This document shows positions 11,101 through 22,261 of a stretch of 64,000 bases of DNA, in pieces. Source of the stretch: Cycas panzhihuaensis (taxonomy: Eukaryota > Cycadophyta); the NCBI GenBank assembly GCA_023213395.1, contig CM041465.1, positions 120,845,741-120,909,740 of the forward strand. Direction: 5' to 3'. The position numbers and the translations under genes are program-made. Below the pieces are notes generated by a model. That model was not told the DNA's origin. It saw only the letters and a list, made by a program, of their open reading frames with translations, and ran no database searches. How positions within the stretch are numbered: the stretch's first letter is position 1; each line of letters begins with the position of its first letter.

Positions 11101-12200
11101 AAGAAGGCTCTACTTCAATATTTACTTATGTAGAACTTCCTGTTAAAGATTTGTTAACCAACACTCATTTGGTTGATGATTCTGATAAACAAGTTGATTC
11201 AGAAATCATAGATTCTTTATCAACTCAAGTCCAAAATTGGACTCTATCAGAACCAGTTGAAACAGATCCTTCTCTTCAAGCTAGCATATCAAATCAACCT
11301 ACAACCTCAGATTCAGTTACTCACAAGCAACCAGTTTGGGCAACCAAAACGCTTGTTAATGCTGGATCTAATGTAGGCAATCTTACTGATACTAGGCGCA
11401 CACGTGCGCAAAAACTTCATGCAAATTTTACCTTAATGGCAAAAATAATGGAAAACAATGATGCCAAAACTTTTAAACAAGCCAGCAACAATCCTATATG
11501 GCAAGATGCTATGCAAACTAAATTTGTTGCCTTAATTAAAAATTCCACCTGGGATCTTGTTCCTCTCCCATTTGGGAAAAATGTAATCGACTATAAATGG
11601 GTTTATATGACTAAATATAATTCAATAAGTGCAGTGGAAAAATATAAAGCTCGCCTTGTTGCCAAAGGATTTTCCTAATTAGATGGCATTGACTATAATG
11701 AAACCTTTGCTCATGTCGTAAAGATGAATACAATCAAGACAATTATTACTCTTACAGCCAAATTTGGTTAGGAAATCTACTAAATGGATGTTAAGAGTGC
11801 TTTCGTGAATGGTGATCTCGAAGAAAAGATCTACATATCACAGCCACCTGGATTCATTGAAAATCCTAATTTAGTTTGTAAACTTAAAAAATATATTTAT
11901 GGTTTAAAACAAGCTCCTTGAGCTTGGTATACCAAAGTCGATGATTACTTAATCCACATTAGATATATTAAATGTATTAGTGATCCAAATCTTTATTTTA
12001 AATGTGAAGATGAAAATCTTACCATTCTAATTTTTTATGTTGATGACATTATTATCACTAGATCATCGACCCATAATATTAATCATCTCAAATCAACTTT
12101 AATGAACAAATTTGAAATGACCGATTTAGGTCTATTACATTACTTTTTAGATTTACAAGTTTATCAAAATCAATCAAATATAACTATCCCAACCTAAGTA
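11079..12200 (+). pseudogene. Element 2 reverse transcriptase
   Basis: The open part 11079-11678 covers the linker and RT start: WQDAMQTKFVALIKNSTWDLVPLP, YKWVYMTKYN and EKYKARLVAKGFS. After a TAA at 11676 the frame continues with [42 protein letters not shown] and the catalytic FYVDDIIIT (about 12030-12060). Then comes KFEMTDLGLLHYFL. Stops at several Gln and Trp positions inactivate it. The catalytic Asp pair is preserved. Confidence 0.88.
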
Positions 12201-12228
12201 TATTCTCGATTTAATTTAGAGGTTTAAC

Positions 12229-12966
12229 ATGGAAAATGCTAAACCTGTATCCAATCCTTTACAATCAGGAGTTAAACTGTCTACTGATTGTTCAACTCCA
12301 TTATGTGATCCAACTCTATACAGACAACTCATTGGTAGTCTGATTTATCTTACACACACCTGCCATAATATTTCTTATGATGTTGCCTTATGCTCCAGAT
12401 ATATGCAACAACCACACGAATCTCACTGGAAAGCAGCTAAACGAATCTTATGCTATCTAAAGAATACTATGTTTTATGGTTTAATTTATAACTTTTGTAA
12501 TAAACCATTAACATTAACTAGATATACTGATTCCGATTGGGTAGGTAATTCAAATGATCGTAAATCTACTTTAGGTTATGTATTTTTTATTGATTCCTCA
12601 CCTATTATTTACTCTAGCAAAAAAATGTAGGCACTAAGGTTATCAACAACTGAAACTGAATATCGAGCATTAGTTGAAGCTGGTAAAGAAGCACTTTGGC
12701 TAAAATCATTACTAAATAAAATTGGTCTAACTCTAAACTATTCAATTGAAATTAAAGTTGATAATCAAGGTGCAATTGTTATTGCTACTAATCTTGTTTC
12801 TCATTCTAAAACTAAATATATTGAATTACATCAACATTTTATTCATAATTTAGTTATTTATAATCTTGTTTGTTTGTCTTATTGTCCAACAGATTTACAG
12901 ATTGCTGATATTCTTATGAAGTCATTAACCGAACCAAAGTTTTTATATCTCAAAGATTTATTGTAG
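12229..12966 (+). pseudogene. Element 2 RNase H and polyprotein end
   Basis: The open frame 12229-12630 reads YRQLIGSLIYLTHTC and YTDSDWVGNSNDRKSTLGYVFF, a classic Copia RNase H start. After a TAG (Trp position) it continues with TTETEYRALVEAGKEALWL, VDNQGAIVIA, SKTKYIELHQHFI and ADILMKSLTEPKF. The natural stop is TAG at 12964. The catalytic Asp and Glu are visible. A frame discontinuity separates it from RT near 12200-12230. RNase H would remove template RNA during cDNA synthesis. Confidence 0.88.
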
Positions 12967-13040
12967 ATAAAAGAAGTCTCCATCAAAGGGGGATCATCGT
13001 GACGAAGCTCTTCTTTTCTCTCCAGTACAAAAGTTTACAT

Positions 13041-13050
13041 TAAAGGGGGA
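13041..13050 (+). promoter_or_regulatory. Polypurine tract of element 2
   Basis: TAAAGGGGGA lies immediately before the 3' LTR start TGTTAGATT. A second purine run (CAAAGGGGGA) lies about 64 bp upstream near 12986 and may be a duplicate or secondary tract. Confidence 0.85.
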
Positions 13051-13476
13051 TGTTAGATTATATAATGTAAACTTATATTTTAATGTTATTATTTAAGTCA
13101 CATGTCTTAAAAATTATTTAAGTGATTATAAAGTTATAAACTTATGTTAAAAGTTAATTGACTTATGGATGGTCGTTGAAATGCAGAACCGCATTTTAAC
13201 AAGCCTCTGTCCCATTTATTAGTTTCCTAGATTCGTGGAATAAGTTCCAGGAATCTAGGAGTTCTATCCATATGCCTGAAACTAGGCTATTTTAGGAGAT
13301 TGGTTATTATATTAGTTTTTCATTTATATATTAATACAACTTAGATTAGGAGGTGGTTTCTCTTCCTCGGAAGAGGTTTTCCACCTGTCAACCCTATGTA
13401 CATGTGCATTGTCATCTTCTGTGTTTTCCTTTTATACCTGTGATATGATAATTGTGTGCATGTGCCTATTCCATCA
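13051..13476 (+). repeat. 3' LTR of element 2
   Basis: 426 bp, TGTTAGATTATATAATG...TTCCATCA, aligned with the 5' LTR. It is followed directly by the target duplication ATCCT. Confidence 0.93.
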
Positions 13477-13481
13477 ATCCT

Positions 13482-13680
13482 TCTAAGAGTTATGACCCTT
13501 TGAATATCTCATACCATTTAGATAATCATGATTTGTTAAACCACATTAACATTAACTAGTGTCTTAATAAACAACAGCTACATTAACTCTAATTCTATCT
13601 AATAAATTTCTCATGTTCACATTTTTTATTCTAATGTAATTTCTCATATTCATCACCTATGCTTAGTTTGAAATTTTCTG
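13482..13680 (-). repeat. 5' LTR of element 1 (part 2, probable)
   Basis: This is the continuation of the element 1 LTR beyond the element 2 insertion, inferred from the ATCCT duplication. The outer end is not defined because no second copy is available. I place it before the gypsy protease relic that starts near 13690. Confidence 0.4.
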
Positions 13681-13689
13681 TCACACCTT

Positions 13690-15180
13690 GGCCAAGCATG
13701 AATTGTCTTTCTTACACTTGAATATGAAATCATGGGGTCCTTGATGGGAAGAGCTTTAGGTGTTAGGTAGTAAATGTGGCATGAAATTATGAGTTCTATT
13801 AGAGTTAACTAAGACTGTCACCAATTACATTTTAACAGAGCCTTAAAACTTGAGGGTATCCTATCGTATAATTCCTAGCATAGTTGATAAGGACATTTGT
13901 GGTGTTTCATCTTCTATTATGGGGATCTCCTTAGGTGTGATCTTTGGTTCCAACTTGTCTTCACCTCTTAACTATTCATCCTCTATCGATTTTATCTCAA
14001 TGGTAAAGAGTTAGTTCCTTATGCATTAATATCCTAGTCCCTATTATTTTGCACACTATAAACATAGGTACTTTCTTCTTAGGTCATCTTGTTCTACCTT
14101 AAATTATTGTCATATAAGCCCTATATGTTTAAACTAATTGGTAGGTTTAATTATGACTACAGGTTTCTTGCTTGATGGCATTACTATATTTATGTGAGTA
14201 TATAGAGGAATATATGCTCTAATTTTAACTTTGCTTACTACCTTGACCTTGTCTTTGAAACTTCAAGCTAGCTACATTTTTTTATTTAGGTTTGGAGGGA
14301 CTTATGTCATATCATTAGCCTAATTCTCTATTAATAAGCCATCGATGTATAGCTAAATTAATATGTTTATAGGAATATCCTCAACTACATGGGTGATGTT
14401 GTACTCCCCTATTGATCCTATCTATCTTAGTTTTCAAAGCTCATAATAAAAGTTATGATTTATGACATTCTTAAACCATTTAGAGGTTGGCGTTAATACT
14501 TGGTCTATTCCAGGCTCTACTTCCATTCATATGCTATGCCATTAAAATGTAATGTGGCCACTTACACTTGCTCTTTACTATCCATTTCCATTGGGCAGAA
14601 ATACTTCTACATCTATTGAATATAGACCTTTAGTTCGTGTGACTTCTACGTTCTTATGACTTCTACACTAAGATAAAGTGTTCAATCATTATTTTCTTAA
14701 ACTATTTCTCTTTTTGCAAGTGCGTTGATTGTAAGTAATTAAATTACATCTAGAAACTAATTGCCCTTTACTCCTCAAGTGTCTAATTTTAATAATCATC
14801 TAGACACTTTTGTAGTGATTTATTAGGTCATCCTACTTGATACTAGTTGAAATGTGGACCATGTTTGATTACTTTCTATTAATTTTTATCCCTAGATCTT
14901 ACCATTAGAATTTATGCCCTTGTGAACACCCAATAATAAGGCTAATATGTTGGCCAATTTACTGGGTATAACATTGATAGAATTGGTGACAACTCATAAC
15001 TAGTATCCTAATATTTGTCTTAACATAGTAGAGTTGTAAGCATTTGCTTCATTAGTGATTGTCTCTATTTTAAATGGATATTTAGGCTTGGCCTCTATTA
15101 AGTATTTGCTTACTAAAGGTTTATCCCTTACCCTAGCTTTTGAAGGGTGCTACGTATTACGAGAGTTTATAACTATCATG
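13690..15180 (-). pseudogene. Ty3/gypsy gag-protease relic (chromovirus-like)
   Basis: The minus strand carries a heavily stopped gag-protease. Near 14580-14520 it reads VATLHFNGIAYEWK (retrotransposon gag core), and near 14350-14240 YIDGLLIEN...ANDMT and VPPNLNKK (the 'F-I-x-GL' region). Near 14070 a degraded knuckle KYLCL-CAK--GLGY-C resembles the CX2CX3GHX4C type of chromoviruses. Near 13860-13780 there is TLKF-GSVKM-LVTVLVNSNRTHNFM, where the family has VLIDSGSTHNFI. The catalytic Asp is Asn and the Gly is Arg. RT and later domains are absent, cut near 13690. It is inactive. Confidence 0.65.
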
Positions 15181-15199
15181 GAGTAGATTTAAAAATTGA

Positions 15200-15600
15200 A
15201 GAAATGGTAGAGTCAACCAGTGAATTGATATCATAGTGCAAGAGAGTAATGTCAAAGGTTGAGAGAATAATAGGTAAGGATAACTAAAAGGGATGCATGG
15301 AATAAGTAAAATATAGTGAAAATTATCAAGGAAATAAGCATTAATCTACAATGAATTCACCATGGCAATGTGATGACTTTCAAAAGGAAGCACTTTAAAA
15401 AGAAGTTGAGTAAATGAATGATGGATTAAGGCAAGGACATGATTACTAAAACAACACAATCCAACTCGAGTTTAAAACAACGAAAGGGAGTCGAGTAGAT
15501 GAATAATAAACTAAGATTGTGAAGTGGTACTAAATTGTATGTAGTTTGTCAAACACAAAGGAAAGTTGAAATGAAAGTTAAATAAGTAAAATTATGTTAA
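15200..15600. other. No recognisable feature
   Basis: Purine-rich AT sequence between the gypsy relic and the repeat at 15620. It may be leader of the gypsy relic. I see no frame or motif. Confidence 0.4.
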
Positions 15601-15619
15601 GCATCAAGGGTCAAATAAA

Positions 15620-15870
15620 ATGACTATTAACTAAAAAAATAAAACTTACATAATGAATTGGAGGTTTTTCTCATAAGCGTTAATATGGATTTTTATTAAA
15701 CCATTGGCTTTAATAATAATATTAGTAATAAAATACTAGCTTTCTAATATAAAAAGTTGGCTTCATATTTAATTTGAAAATATTAACTCTTTAATAAGAA
15801 TAATAAAATTAACTTCTAATAAAGTACTAACTCCTCTTTAATAGATTAGGATCACTATAATCCATCCCTC
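15620..15870 (+). repeat. Divergent dispersed repeat, copy A1
   Basis: It is similar to 28330-28570 in the same orientation. Shared runs include AAAGCTTACRTAATGAATT-like starts, AATAATATTARTAATAAAA, ACTTCATATTTRATTT and CTCCTCYTTAATA. It is probably part of an LTR or leader of an old retroelement. Confidence 0.55.
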
Positions 15871-16190
15871 CTTTAGAGAGTACTTTATACATAAAGTATT
15901 ATAATCCTATTATTTAAAATCTAGAGCATGTATTTCCTTGTATATCTCCAATCATCCACTAGTTAAGGCTAGAATATCATAGGCTTTTCATTCTCCTTTA
16001 TTTCATCTTCTCATAGTATCCCATATATATTTCTTTACTACTTATAATAATGTCTTATTTAAGATAGCTTTTATACAGGTTTCAACATTTAAATAACCCT
16101 AGAACCTATGTGTTCTAACCTGAACTTGATTGAATCTTTACTTCAATTTATATATGATATCCTTGTATAGTCATCCGTGAAGGAATAATA
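15870..16190. other. No recognisable feature
   Basis: AT-rich sequence immediately upstream of the LTR at 16191. No polypurine tract or coding trace. Confidence 0.4.
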
Positions 16191-16605
16191 TATTAAAACA
16201 TAATGTCTAATGTGGGTTTATCATACATATATACTTTCCACCATTCACCTACTTCAAGATATGTGAGATACATATATATCCATACTATCATTTTATTGGA
16301 TGATGTAATGGCTCATTATATTTGATAGGCTACTCATGAGGTGATCTCACTAATTATATATACACTCACCACTTGAGAACTTAACAAAGGAGAGAGAATT
16401 AAAATGTAAACCTTGTGATCATAAGTGAATTCCTAACTCTATCTTCTCCCCTAGTTTTTCCCACAATGGGTTTTTCATGTATAAACCTTGGTGTCCATCT
16501 TGTGGTGCTTGATTTATATGTTTGATGTTTGATAGTTATGTTGATTAACTCACTATGTTTACATACTTATGAAATTATTATTATTGCATCTTTCATATTT
16601 TAATA
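16191..16605 (+). repeat. LTR of element 3, left copy, with PBS
   Basis: 415 bp, aligned throughout with 19590-19744 plus 25885-26148. Landmarks are TATTAAAACATAATG at the start, GATTGGATGATRTAAYG-like centre, CTCATGAGGTGAT, and the end ATATTTTAATA. The PBS-like TGGTATCAGAAG follows at 16606-16617, so this is a 5' LTR on the plus strand. Its CTCATGAGGTGATCTCACTAATTA block is the unoccupied counterpart of the site where the gag-only element inserted in the right copy. Confidence 0.8.
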
Positions 16606-18690
16606 TGGTATCAGAAGGGAGTTGAATCCAAGATGCTATGGTAAGGCAAAGATCATATTAAGCAAGCCTATAAAGCCTATGACAATAGCCAGATATGAGG
16701 TATTTTTTAATGAGTTAAAATATACATATGCCAATGACAAACACAATTGATTATAGGGTACATGAAGCCAATCAAGCTGCATATAGGAAATATGGTTGAT
16801 ACCGATAGTATGTTGATTTGATGCTTTATTATGGACATTTATTTTTAAGCATGTTGGTGCTATATACATGTAGCATGCAGGTATTCATTATCATCCCCAC
16901 AATATTATATTTAGTCTATAAGTAAAAGCTTTTGTAAATGTCCATTAATGGATTTTCTATCATTCATGGACCATTCTAGAGACACTTGTAAGCATCTCAC
17001 AATGAGATTTACTTCCAGAACCAGGTTATTCCATTAGTATGCACATGTAGGCAACAAGTATGTACACTAGCATGTTAACAAGTGTCTTAATGACAGTATG
17101 AAAGGTATATGGCATACAATAATTACAGTAAATTACATATTTATGAGGCTAATTTCTTATTACAACATATGGATATTTTACATATATATGAAAAAATTTG
17201 ATGTATATGGCATGAATTATTTATGGAAGCCTCAAATAGATTTATTAATAATAACTTAATCATCTTATATGGGCATGATTATATTTTTATGGGTATAATT
17301 ATATATTATTGATAACTTTATAGAAGGGCATAACTACTTAGGTTATGACTGAATGTCAAACCCTAGATGATAGTATGATAAAATTTTATATGGATAAATT
17401 TATATTTATGGCTTGTATATTTATATAAATATATTATCGAATGATATGTAAGTATAAATTTAGTCTGGTTGCTATCCCTGGACTTTTTGAAGAGTCATTG
17501 AGATAAGTTTTGTGAAAGGTCACACATCTTACACCCATCGATCCCAAACCCTACGTAGATGGTGGAGCAAAAAGATAATAAATTTCTTTGGAGCTCATAA
17601 TCCATAGGGATTCTGCCATGGGTTTATATAACCAAATGAAATTACAACCACATTGAGATCTGTCCTATGCCACTAAGAATGGAGCCAACAAATATACGTA
17701 TTTGGAGAATAGCTAAATGTCTCACTCTTTAGCCAACTGCATATAAAGAGACGGCCAATAAAAATCATGCCTTGATGCACAAAGCAGTCATGCCTGTTGC
17801 CCATCTAGCTATCATTACACACAGTTATAGAGGTAGAACTTGTGGATCAACCTACCTACCTCATATTCTCTAGTTGTTGAAACATACATCCCCTTATTCT
17901 ACATACCAACTATTTGTTTCCATTGAGAACACTTGAGGAGACACCTCTAATCATGTGAAACCTGCATATAAAAATTGCCAAATTCTATAAAGCAAGCTCT
18001 AATTTGGTAGGCCATTTGATACCATGCATAAATACATGATATCAAACTACCTAAATTCCATGGCGATGCCCTTCAAGGAAGAGTAATTACCCTCCATTAG
18101 CATTGATAAAATTGCCATCCTTAAGTTGAATTGTTTATGCAATTAGCCACAGAGATCACTCGAAGACAAAATCAATCATTTTTTTTTAGAAAACTTAATT
18201 GCAGAAGATGATGATCTCACAATATTTTAATTTCTTTATAATCAAAATTTTAAAACCTTAAAAAATTTATATTTGGGTTGTATGATTTAATCAAATTGTA
18301 TAATCATTTTAAATTTAATTTTAGCCCCTCATAGGTCAGTAGGCAATTATATGGCAAGTCCATACGACTGGGGGTTAATCCTCAAAGAGGTAGACTCTAA
18401 ATTTTTAAAAACTAGATTTGATACTTTTTATTTTTTAAAATGTATATTTTATATTTGATAATATTTTAGATTCATTTCTATTTTCTTAAGGATCGCTTTC
18501 TTTTCCATGGGTCACTAACACGTTTTTGTTCATATTTCATCACTCGTGTATTAGAATCAAATGTCGTCATTTATTATATTAGAAAGCAGACTTCAAGATG
18601 GTCAAAACTAGTGGTCACATAACCTTCTTTAGATAGTAAATGATAGAGAAAATTTAGAGTAAAGTTGATGCAAAAGCTCTAAACCTCAGT
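16606..18690 (+). other. Internal region of element 3, unrecognised
   Basis: About 2 kb after the PBS with no retroelement domain I can identify. 17460-17960 is more GC-balanced than its surroundings but has no long frame. It may be a non-autonomous interior or inserted host DNA. Confidence 0.4.
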
Positions 18691-18699
18691 TTAGATGAA

Positions 18700-19015
18700 A
18701 TCCATGTCTTTTTTCAAGAAACTTTCAGCTAAATTTGATGTTTTCTATGGCTCCAAACATGATGGTAAGCTTATTTCTGAGGAATAGTGGATGAAAATTA
18801 AAGTTAAGTTTAAAATCAAGTATTTTGAGGTCTATTTCAGCTATAACTTTTTATTAAGTGAGAGATATTTGATGGATTTATCACATAAGATATCCTTGAT
18901 ATATTGGTTATTCATTTCTCCCTTTACAACATTATATTTGGTTTAGTGGATGGAAAAACCCCTAACCAAATATATACATCACTGGGGTATTGAAGTAGTT
19001 TTTGTTATCTAGTTA
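18700..19015 (+). pseudogene. Unrecognised decayed coding frame
   Basis: About 105 codons read as one frame with two internal stops, starting around FFKKLSAKFDVFYGSKHDGK and continuing to WGIEVVFVI. The composition looks protein-like: charged N-terminal half, hydrophobic stretch near LIYWLFISPF. Upstream, another frame (18598-18728) reads DAKALNLSLDEIHVFFQETF and seems to join it by a one-base shift at a T run near 18712. I recognise no family. It lies between the two LTR copies of element 3, so it may be cargo or a divergent gag. Confidence 0.3.
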
Positions 19016-19589
19016 AATGTTAAGTATAATTTACCTTGTTATAGTTAACTTACCTTAGTTAGGTAGTTTGTCCTATTCATAAAATTGATTATTCAAGATG
19101 AGATCTAACTGTTGACTTGATCCAGCTGATGTTACTTTGACATAACACACTTAATTGTGTTGGTCCCACAAGTAATTTAGAAGGATGATGAACCATGTAC
19201 TTAAAGTAAATTCCTAATGAATTAGTAATTATAGTAGTTGGTAACCCATATATTTTAATAGATGGTCATTATTTTATATGGACTTAGATATCACTTTGCT
19301 TGATTCTTAATTTGATTTGATGGTTAACTAAATGTTGATCATTTAACTTAATATTGATTAAAAAGTAGTTATACATATGAAGATATGAAGATGTGTACAA
19401 AACATTTCATATATATTAGTTTATAATGGTTAATACTTATTGGATACAAGATGCAGTTGTAGAATACATAATACAGTTATAGGTTATATATTATTTATAG
19501 GTTATAGGTGATATTTCATATAAGATACAGGTTATTAAAGACTTGAAGACTTCATATTAAGATTCAAGGACATTAAGCATTATGGAGGC
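19016..19589 (+). other. AT-rich tail before the right LTR copy
   Basis: Short direct repeats such as ATACAGTTATAGGTTATA and TTATAGGTTATAGGTGATA near 19470-19520. TATGGAGG precedes the LTR and could be a weak polypurine tract. No gene. Confidence 0.4.
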
Positions 19590-19744
19590 TATTAAAACAT
19601 AATATTTAATGTGGGTTTATTATATGCATACACTTCCTATCATTCACCTACTTTGAGATTTGTGAGATACACATATATCCATGCTACCATTTTATTGGAT
19701 GATATAACGACTCATTACATTTGATAGGTTACTCATGAGGTGAT
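19590..19744 (+). repeat. LTR of element 3, right copy, left half
   Basis: Aligned with 16191-16350. It is interrupted after GGTGAT at 19744 by the gag-only element and resumes at 25885. The two halves together give about 414 bp, matching the left copy's 415 bp. Confidence 0.85.
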
Positions 19745-20222
19745 TAAAGGAAAAAGAATACAGGCCCAAGTACTCTGATATCATATGAAGGAAATAGAAT
19801 GCAGTCCCAAATGCTTTGATACCAAATGTAGGAAAAAATAATCATGGAAAACAGGGTAAAACATACAAGAGATAATTATAAATCAATATATCATTATTGC
19901 ATAGTAGCATAAACACATAAAACTTGTATATTCAATCTATGTTTGTGAACAGAGTATTACAAATGTCCAAAATGAAGACAGTGTCTAAAGACACAAGGTT
20001 TGCACACCCCTCAAAATATATAGTTTAGAGGAGGAGGGAAACTCCTCAACTCCTAAAATTTAAATAATAATAAAATAATATAAACTTAACTCAAAATAAA
20101 CTTAACTCAAATTAACTATACTTACCTACACATGTGAGCACCTATATATGTAAATTGATGAGTGTGAGGTGCATACTCCCGGTTGGAAGGTGGGAGAGGG
20201 GTGATGAGTATTAACCCCAACA
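19745..20222 (-). repeat. 3' LTR of gag-only element copy 2
   Basis: 478 bp. In minus sense it begins TGTTGGGGTTAATACTC and ends CCTTTA (CA has become TA). It contains two PBS-like motifs near its end (19772-19783 and 19813-19824), 41 bp apart. Confidence 0.9.
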
Positions 20223-20235
20223 TTCTCCCCTTTAA
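20223..20235 (-). promoter_or_regulatory. Polypurine tract of gag-only element
   Basis: The minus strand reads TTAAAGGGGAGAA directly before the 3' LTR, matching the tract of copy 1. Confidence 0.85.
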
Positions 20236-20249
20236 TGATCATCACGAAC

Positions 20250-20946
20250 AATATCTTCTCTTTAAACTCATGGAATTTGTACTTGAAAAAACTTTAAAAA
20301 TCGGTCTCTTGGTTTGATCATTATTAACTATTCTCATCATGTTAACAACATATGTCCTTATACCGTTGAGTGGTGTAAAAAAGCTATAAGTAAATTAAGC
20401 TTGATCCAAATGTGTATATGTAGCTACAATTTTAACTTCGTTAACTGGAACATTAATAAAACTTTAAACTTGAACTTTGTCTTCTAAAGTCTTTATATTA
20501 TGAACAATTATCAAATCATCATAACTCTCCCCCTCAAATAGAGGATTAGGTTCTTATGCAACAAGATGATCATACATTTGAATCGAATCTTCCTTAGTCT
20601 TTTCATAACAATCCACTTATTCTAGTACCTATCTCACATGCTCAACATCAATGTTAAATGCATTGAGGGTACCTCCCCCATAAATGGAAATCAAAACATC
20701 CCATATGGATTTAGAAGTTGTTAATTCATAAACTATAGAAAAGACATTATCATTTATAATGCAAAATAGTAATGCTAATGCTACATTGTCTTTCTTAATA
20801 TTTTCCTTAATACTAACATCATATTCATCTTGTAAGTAAGTCCAAAGATCATGCGTAATAAAATAATGTTGCATTGTTTGATGCCATAGTGAAAAATTAT
20901 GACCATCAAATGTAAGAAACTGTACTTTATGAAGATTAATTACCAT
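20250..20946 (-). pseudogene. Copia-type gag, copy 2, next to the 3' LTR
   Basis: The ATG at 20946 gives a 105-residue open N-terminal part. It contains LTFDGHNFSLWHQTM, DLWTYLQDEYDV, SIWDVLISIYGGGTLN and ends HVR before a TAG. This is the UBN2-type Gag pattern (FDG-N--LW at the N terminus, DLW, then IW--L-YGG). Downstream to about 20250 the frame continues with stops, sharing PLFEG, HNIKTLEDKVQV and FKVFSS with copy 1. No knuckle is visible. The start is supported because copy 1 shares the same N terminus. It would supply particle protein only. Confidence 0.75.
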
Positions 20947-22260
20947 TTTTTAGAGAACTTTAGTACATAAAAGAAATATGCTTTTACTAAGTCAAAAAAT
21001 ATAATAAATGAATAAACTTATATGATATAATTTCAAATAAACTTTGAAGTAAAATAAAGATATAAGCAAATTCAAATATAACCAAGATCCTTTTAATTAG
21101 GCAAATCTTAATTGAAACTTTGATAATAAAAAATAAAATATCAGAATAAGGTAATATTGGTGTATCTTAAATGCTTAAGTTTAGTAGCTTCAAAGATGTA
21201 CTAAATGATATTAGAATAAAGTGAAACTTTATAAAATTGAAGATCAATGAAAGAACTATTCAATAGAATTGACCATTTTAAAAACGGGTTCCTACAAGTC
21301 AATGTTTTGATGAACCAAAGGTACAGACCTCCTTTTAAGGTTTAATGGGAGCCTGAGGCTTAAAATGTTATAAAAATAGTAATAAAATACTTATAGAATA
21401 CTGTAAAATGATCAATTATAGTTTATAAGGTAGCTGAATATACTATTTAATTGAAAATTTGAGAAATAATATATAAAAAATATGTAATAATGTCAGATTA
21501 GAGGCTATTAAGTACCTCAAATTTTATGGATTTAAAAATTAGTAAAAACACTTCAAAACTTATAACAAATAGTGTCAGTTCAAAGATGAGTGAGTCAACT
21601 TCCCAAAGAAACTAACGAAATTGAATTATGATTTAAAATAGATAAGTTATAATGAAAATGGTAACAAGTACTTTTATAGTAAAATGTTTAAAAAGTGTTG
21701 AAAAAAATTAAAATGTCACTTTGGTCGATTAAAATAAATTCTAAAAAATCAGATAAATAGATGGTAATGAAGTTTGTTTATAGTAGATGACTGACAAATA
21801 GATTCGGGTAGAAAATAATCACCCGGTGATAAAATATAGTCTAATGAAAAAGGGTTTTATGAAAATAGTTTTAAAATGCTCTAAAAATCAATACCTGGCT
21901 TTGAACTAACTGAAACCTGGTCAAATCAACTCCAAATTGGTCATATATCTAGTCAAAATTATACTACAAAAAATTATGGATGTAATGGGATAGCTTTCGT
22001 CTAAAATCAATGATCCAGTAAAACATTATGGTAAAAAAATTCTAATTACCCTATGTAAAATAAAAAATTAAAAAAAAAATAAAGGAAAAAAAATTATAAA
22101 AGATGTTGGCCCCTTTAAAATAAGAATAAAGGTCATGTGGAGATTGAATAGGAACAAGAGCTAAGATCTAAGGGAGGCTAGGGTTTTAAACTGCATATTC
22201 AAAAAAATATACAATTAAATTATATATATACATAAGATATATATACGAGAATAAAAGTGT
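20947..22260 (-). other. AT-rich interior of gag-only element
   Basis: No gene. The part nearest gag (20947-21100) aligns with 240-422 of copy 1, so it belongs to the element. The rest is AT-rich with no motif. Confidence 0.5.
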
Positions 22261-22261
22261 T

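Larger units (their letters stand above)
5992..13476 (+). mobile_element. Complete Copia retrotransposon (element 2), nested
   Basis: This is a 7,485-bp plus-strand element with LTRs at 5992-6416 and 13051-13476, a PBS, gag, protease, integrase, RT, RNase H and a polypurine tract in Copia order. It is flanked by the 5-bp duplication ATCCT (5987-5991 and 13477-13481). It sits inside the 5' LTR of element 1. The LTRs look highly similar, but the coding region has many stops and at least one frameshift. The 2.3-kb leader is unusually long and holds a foreign-looking segment and poly-C runs. Confidence 0.93.
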
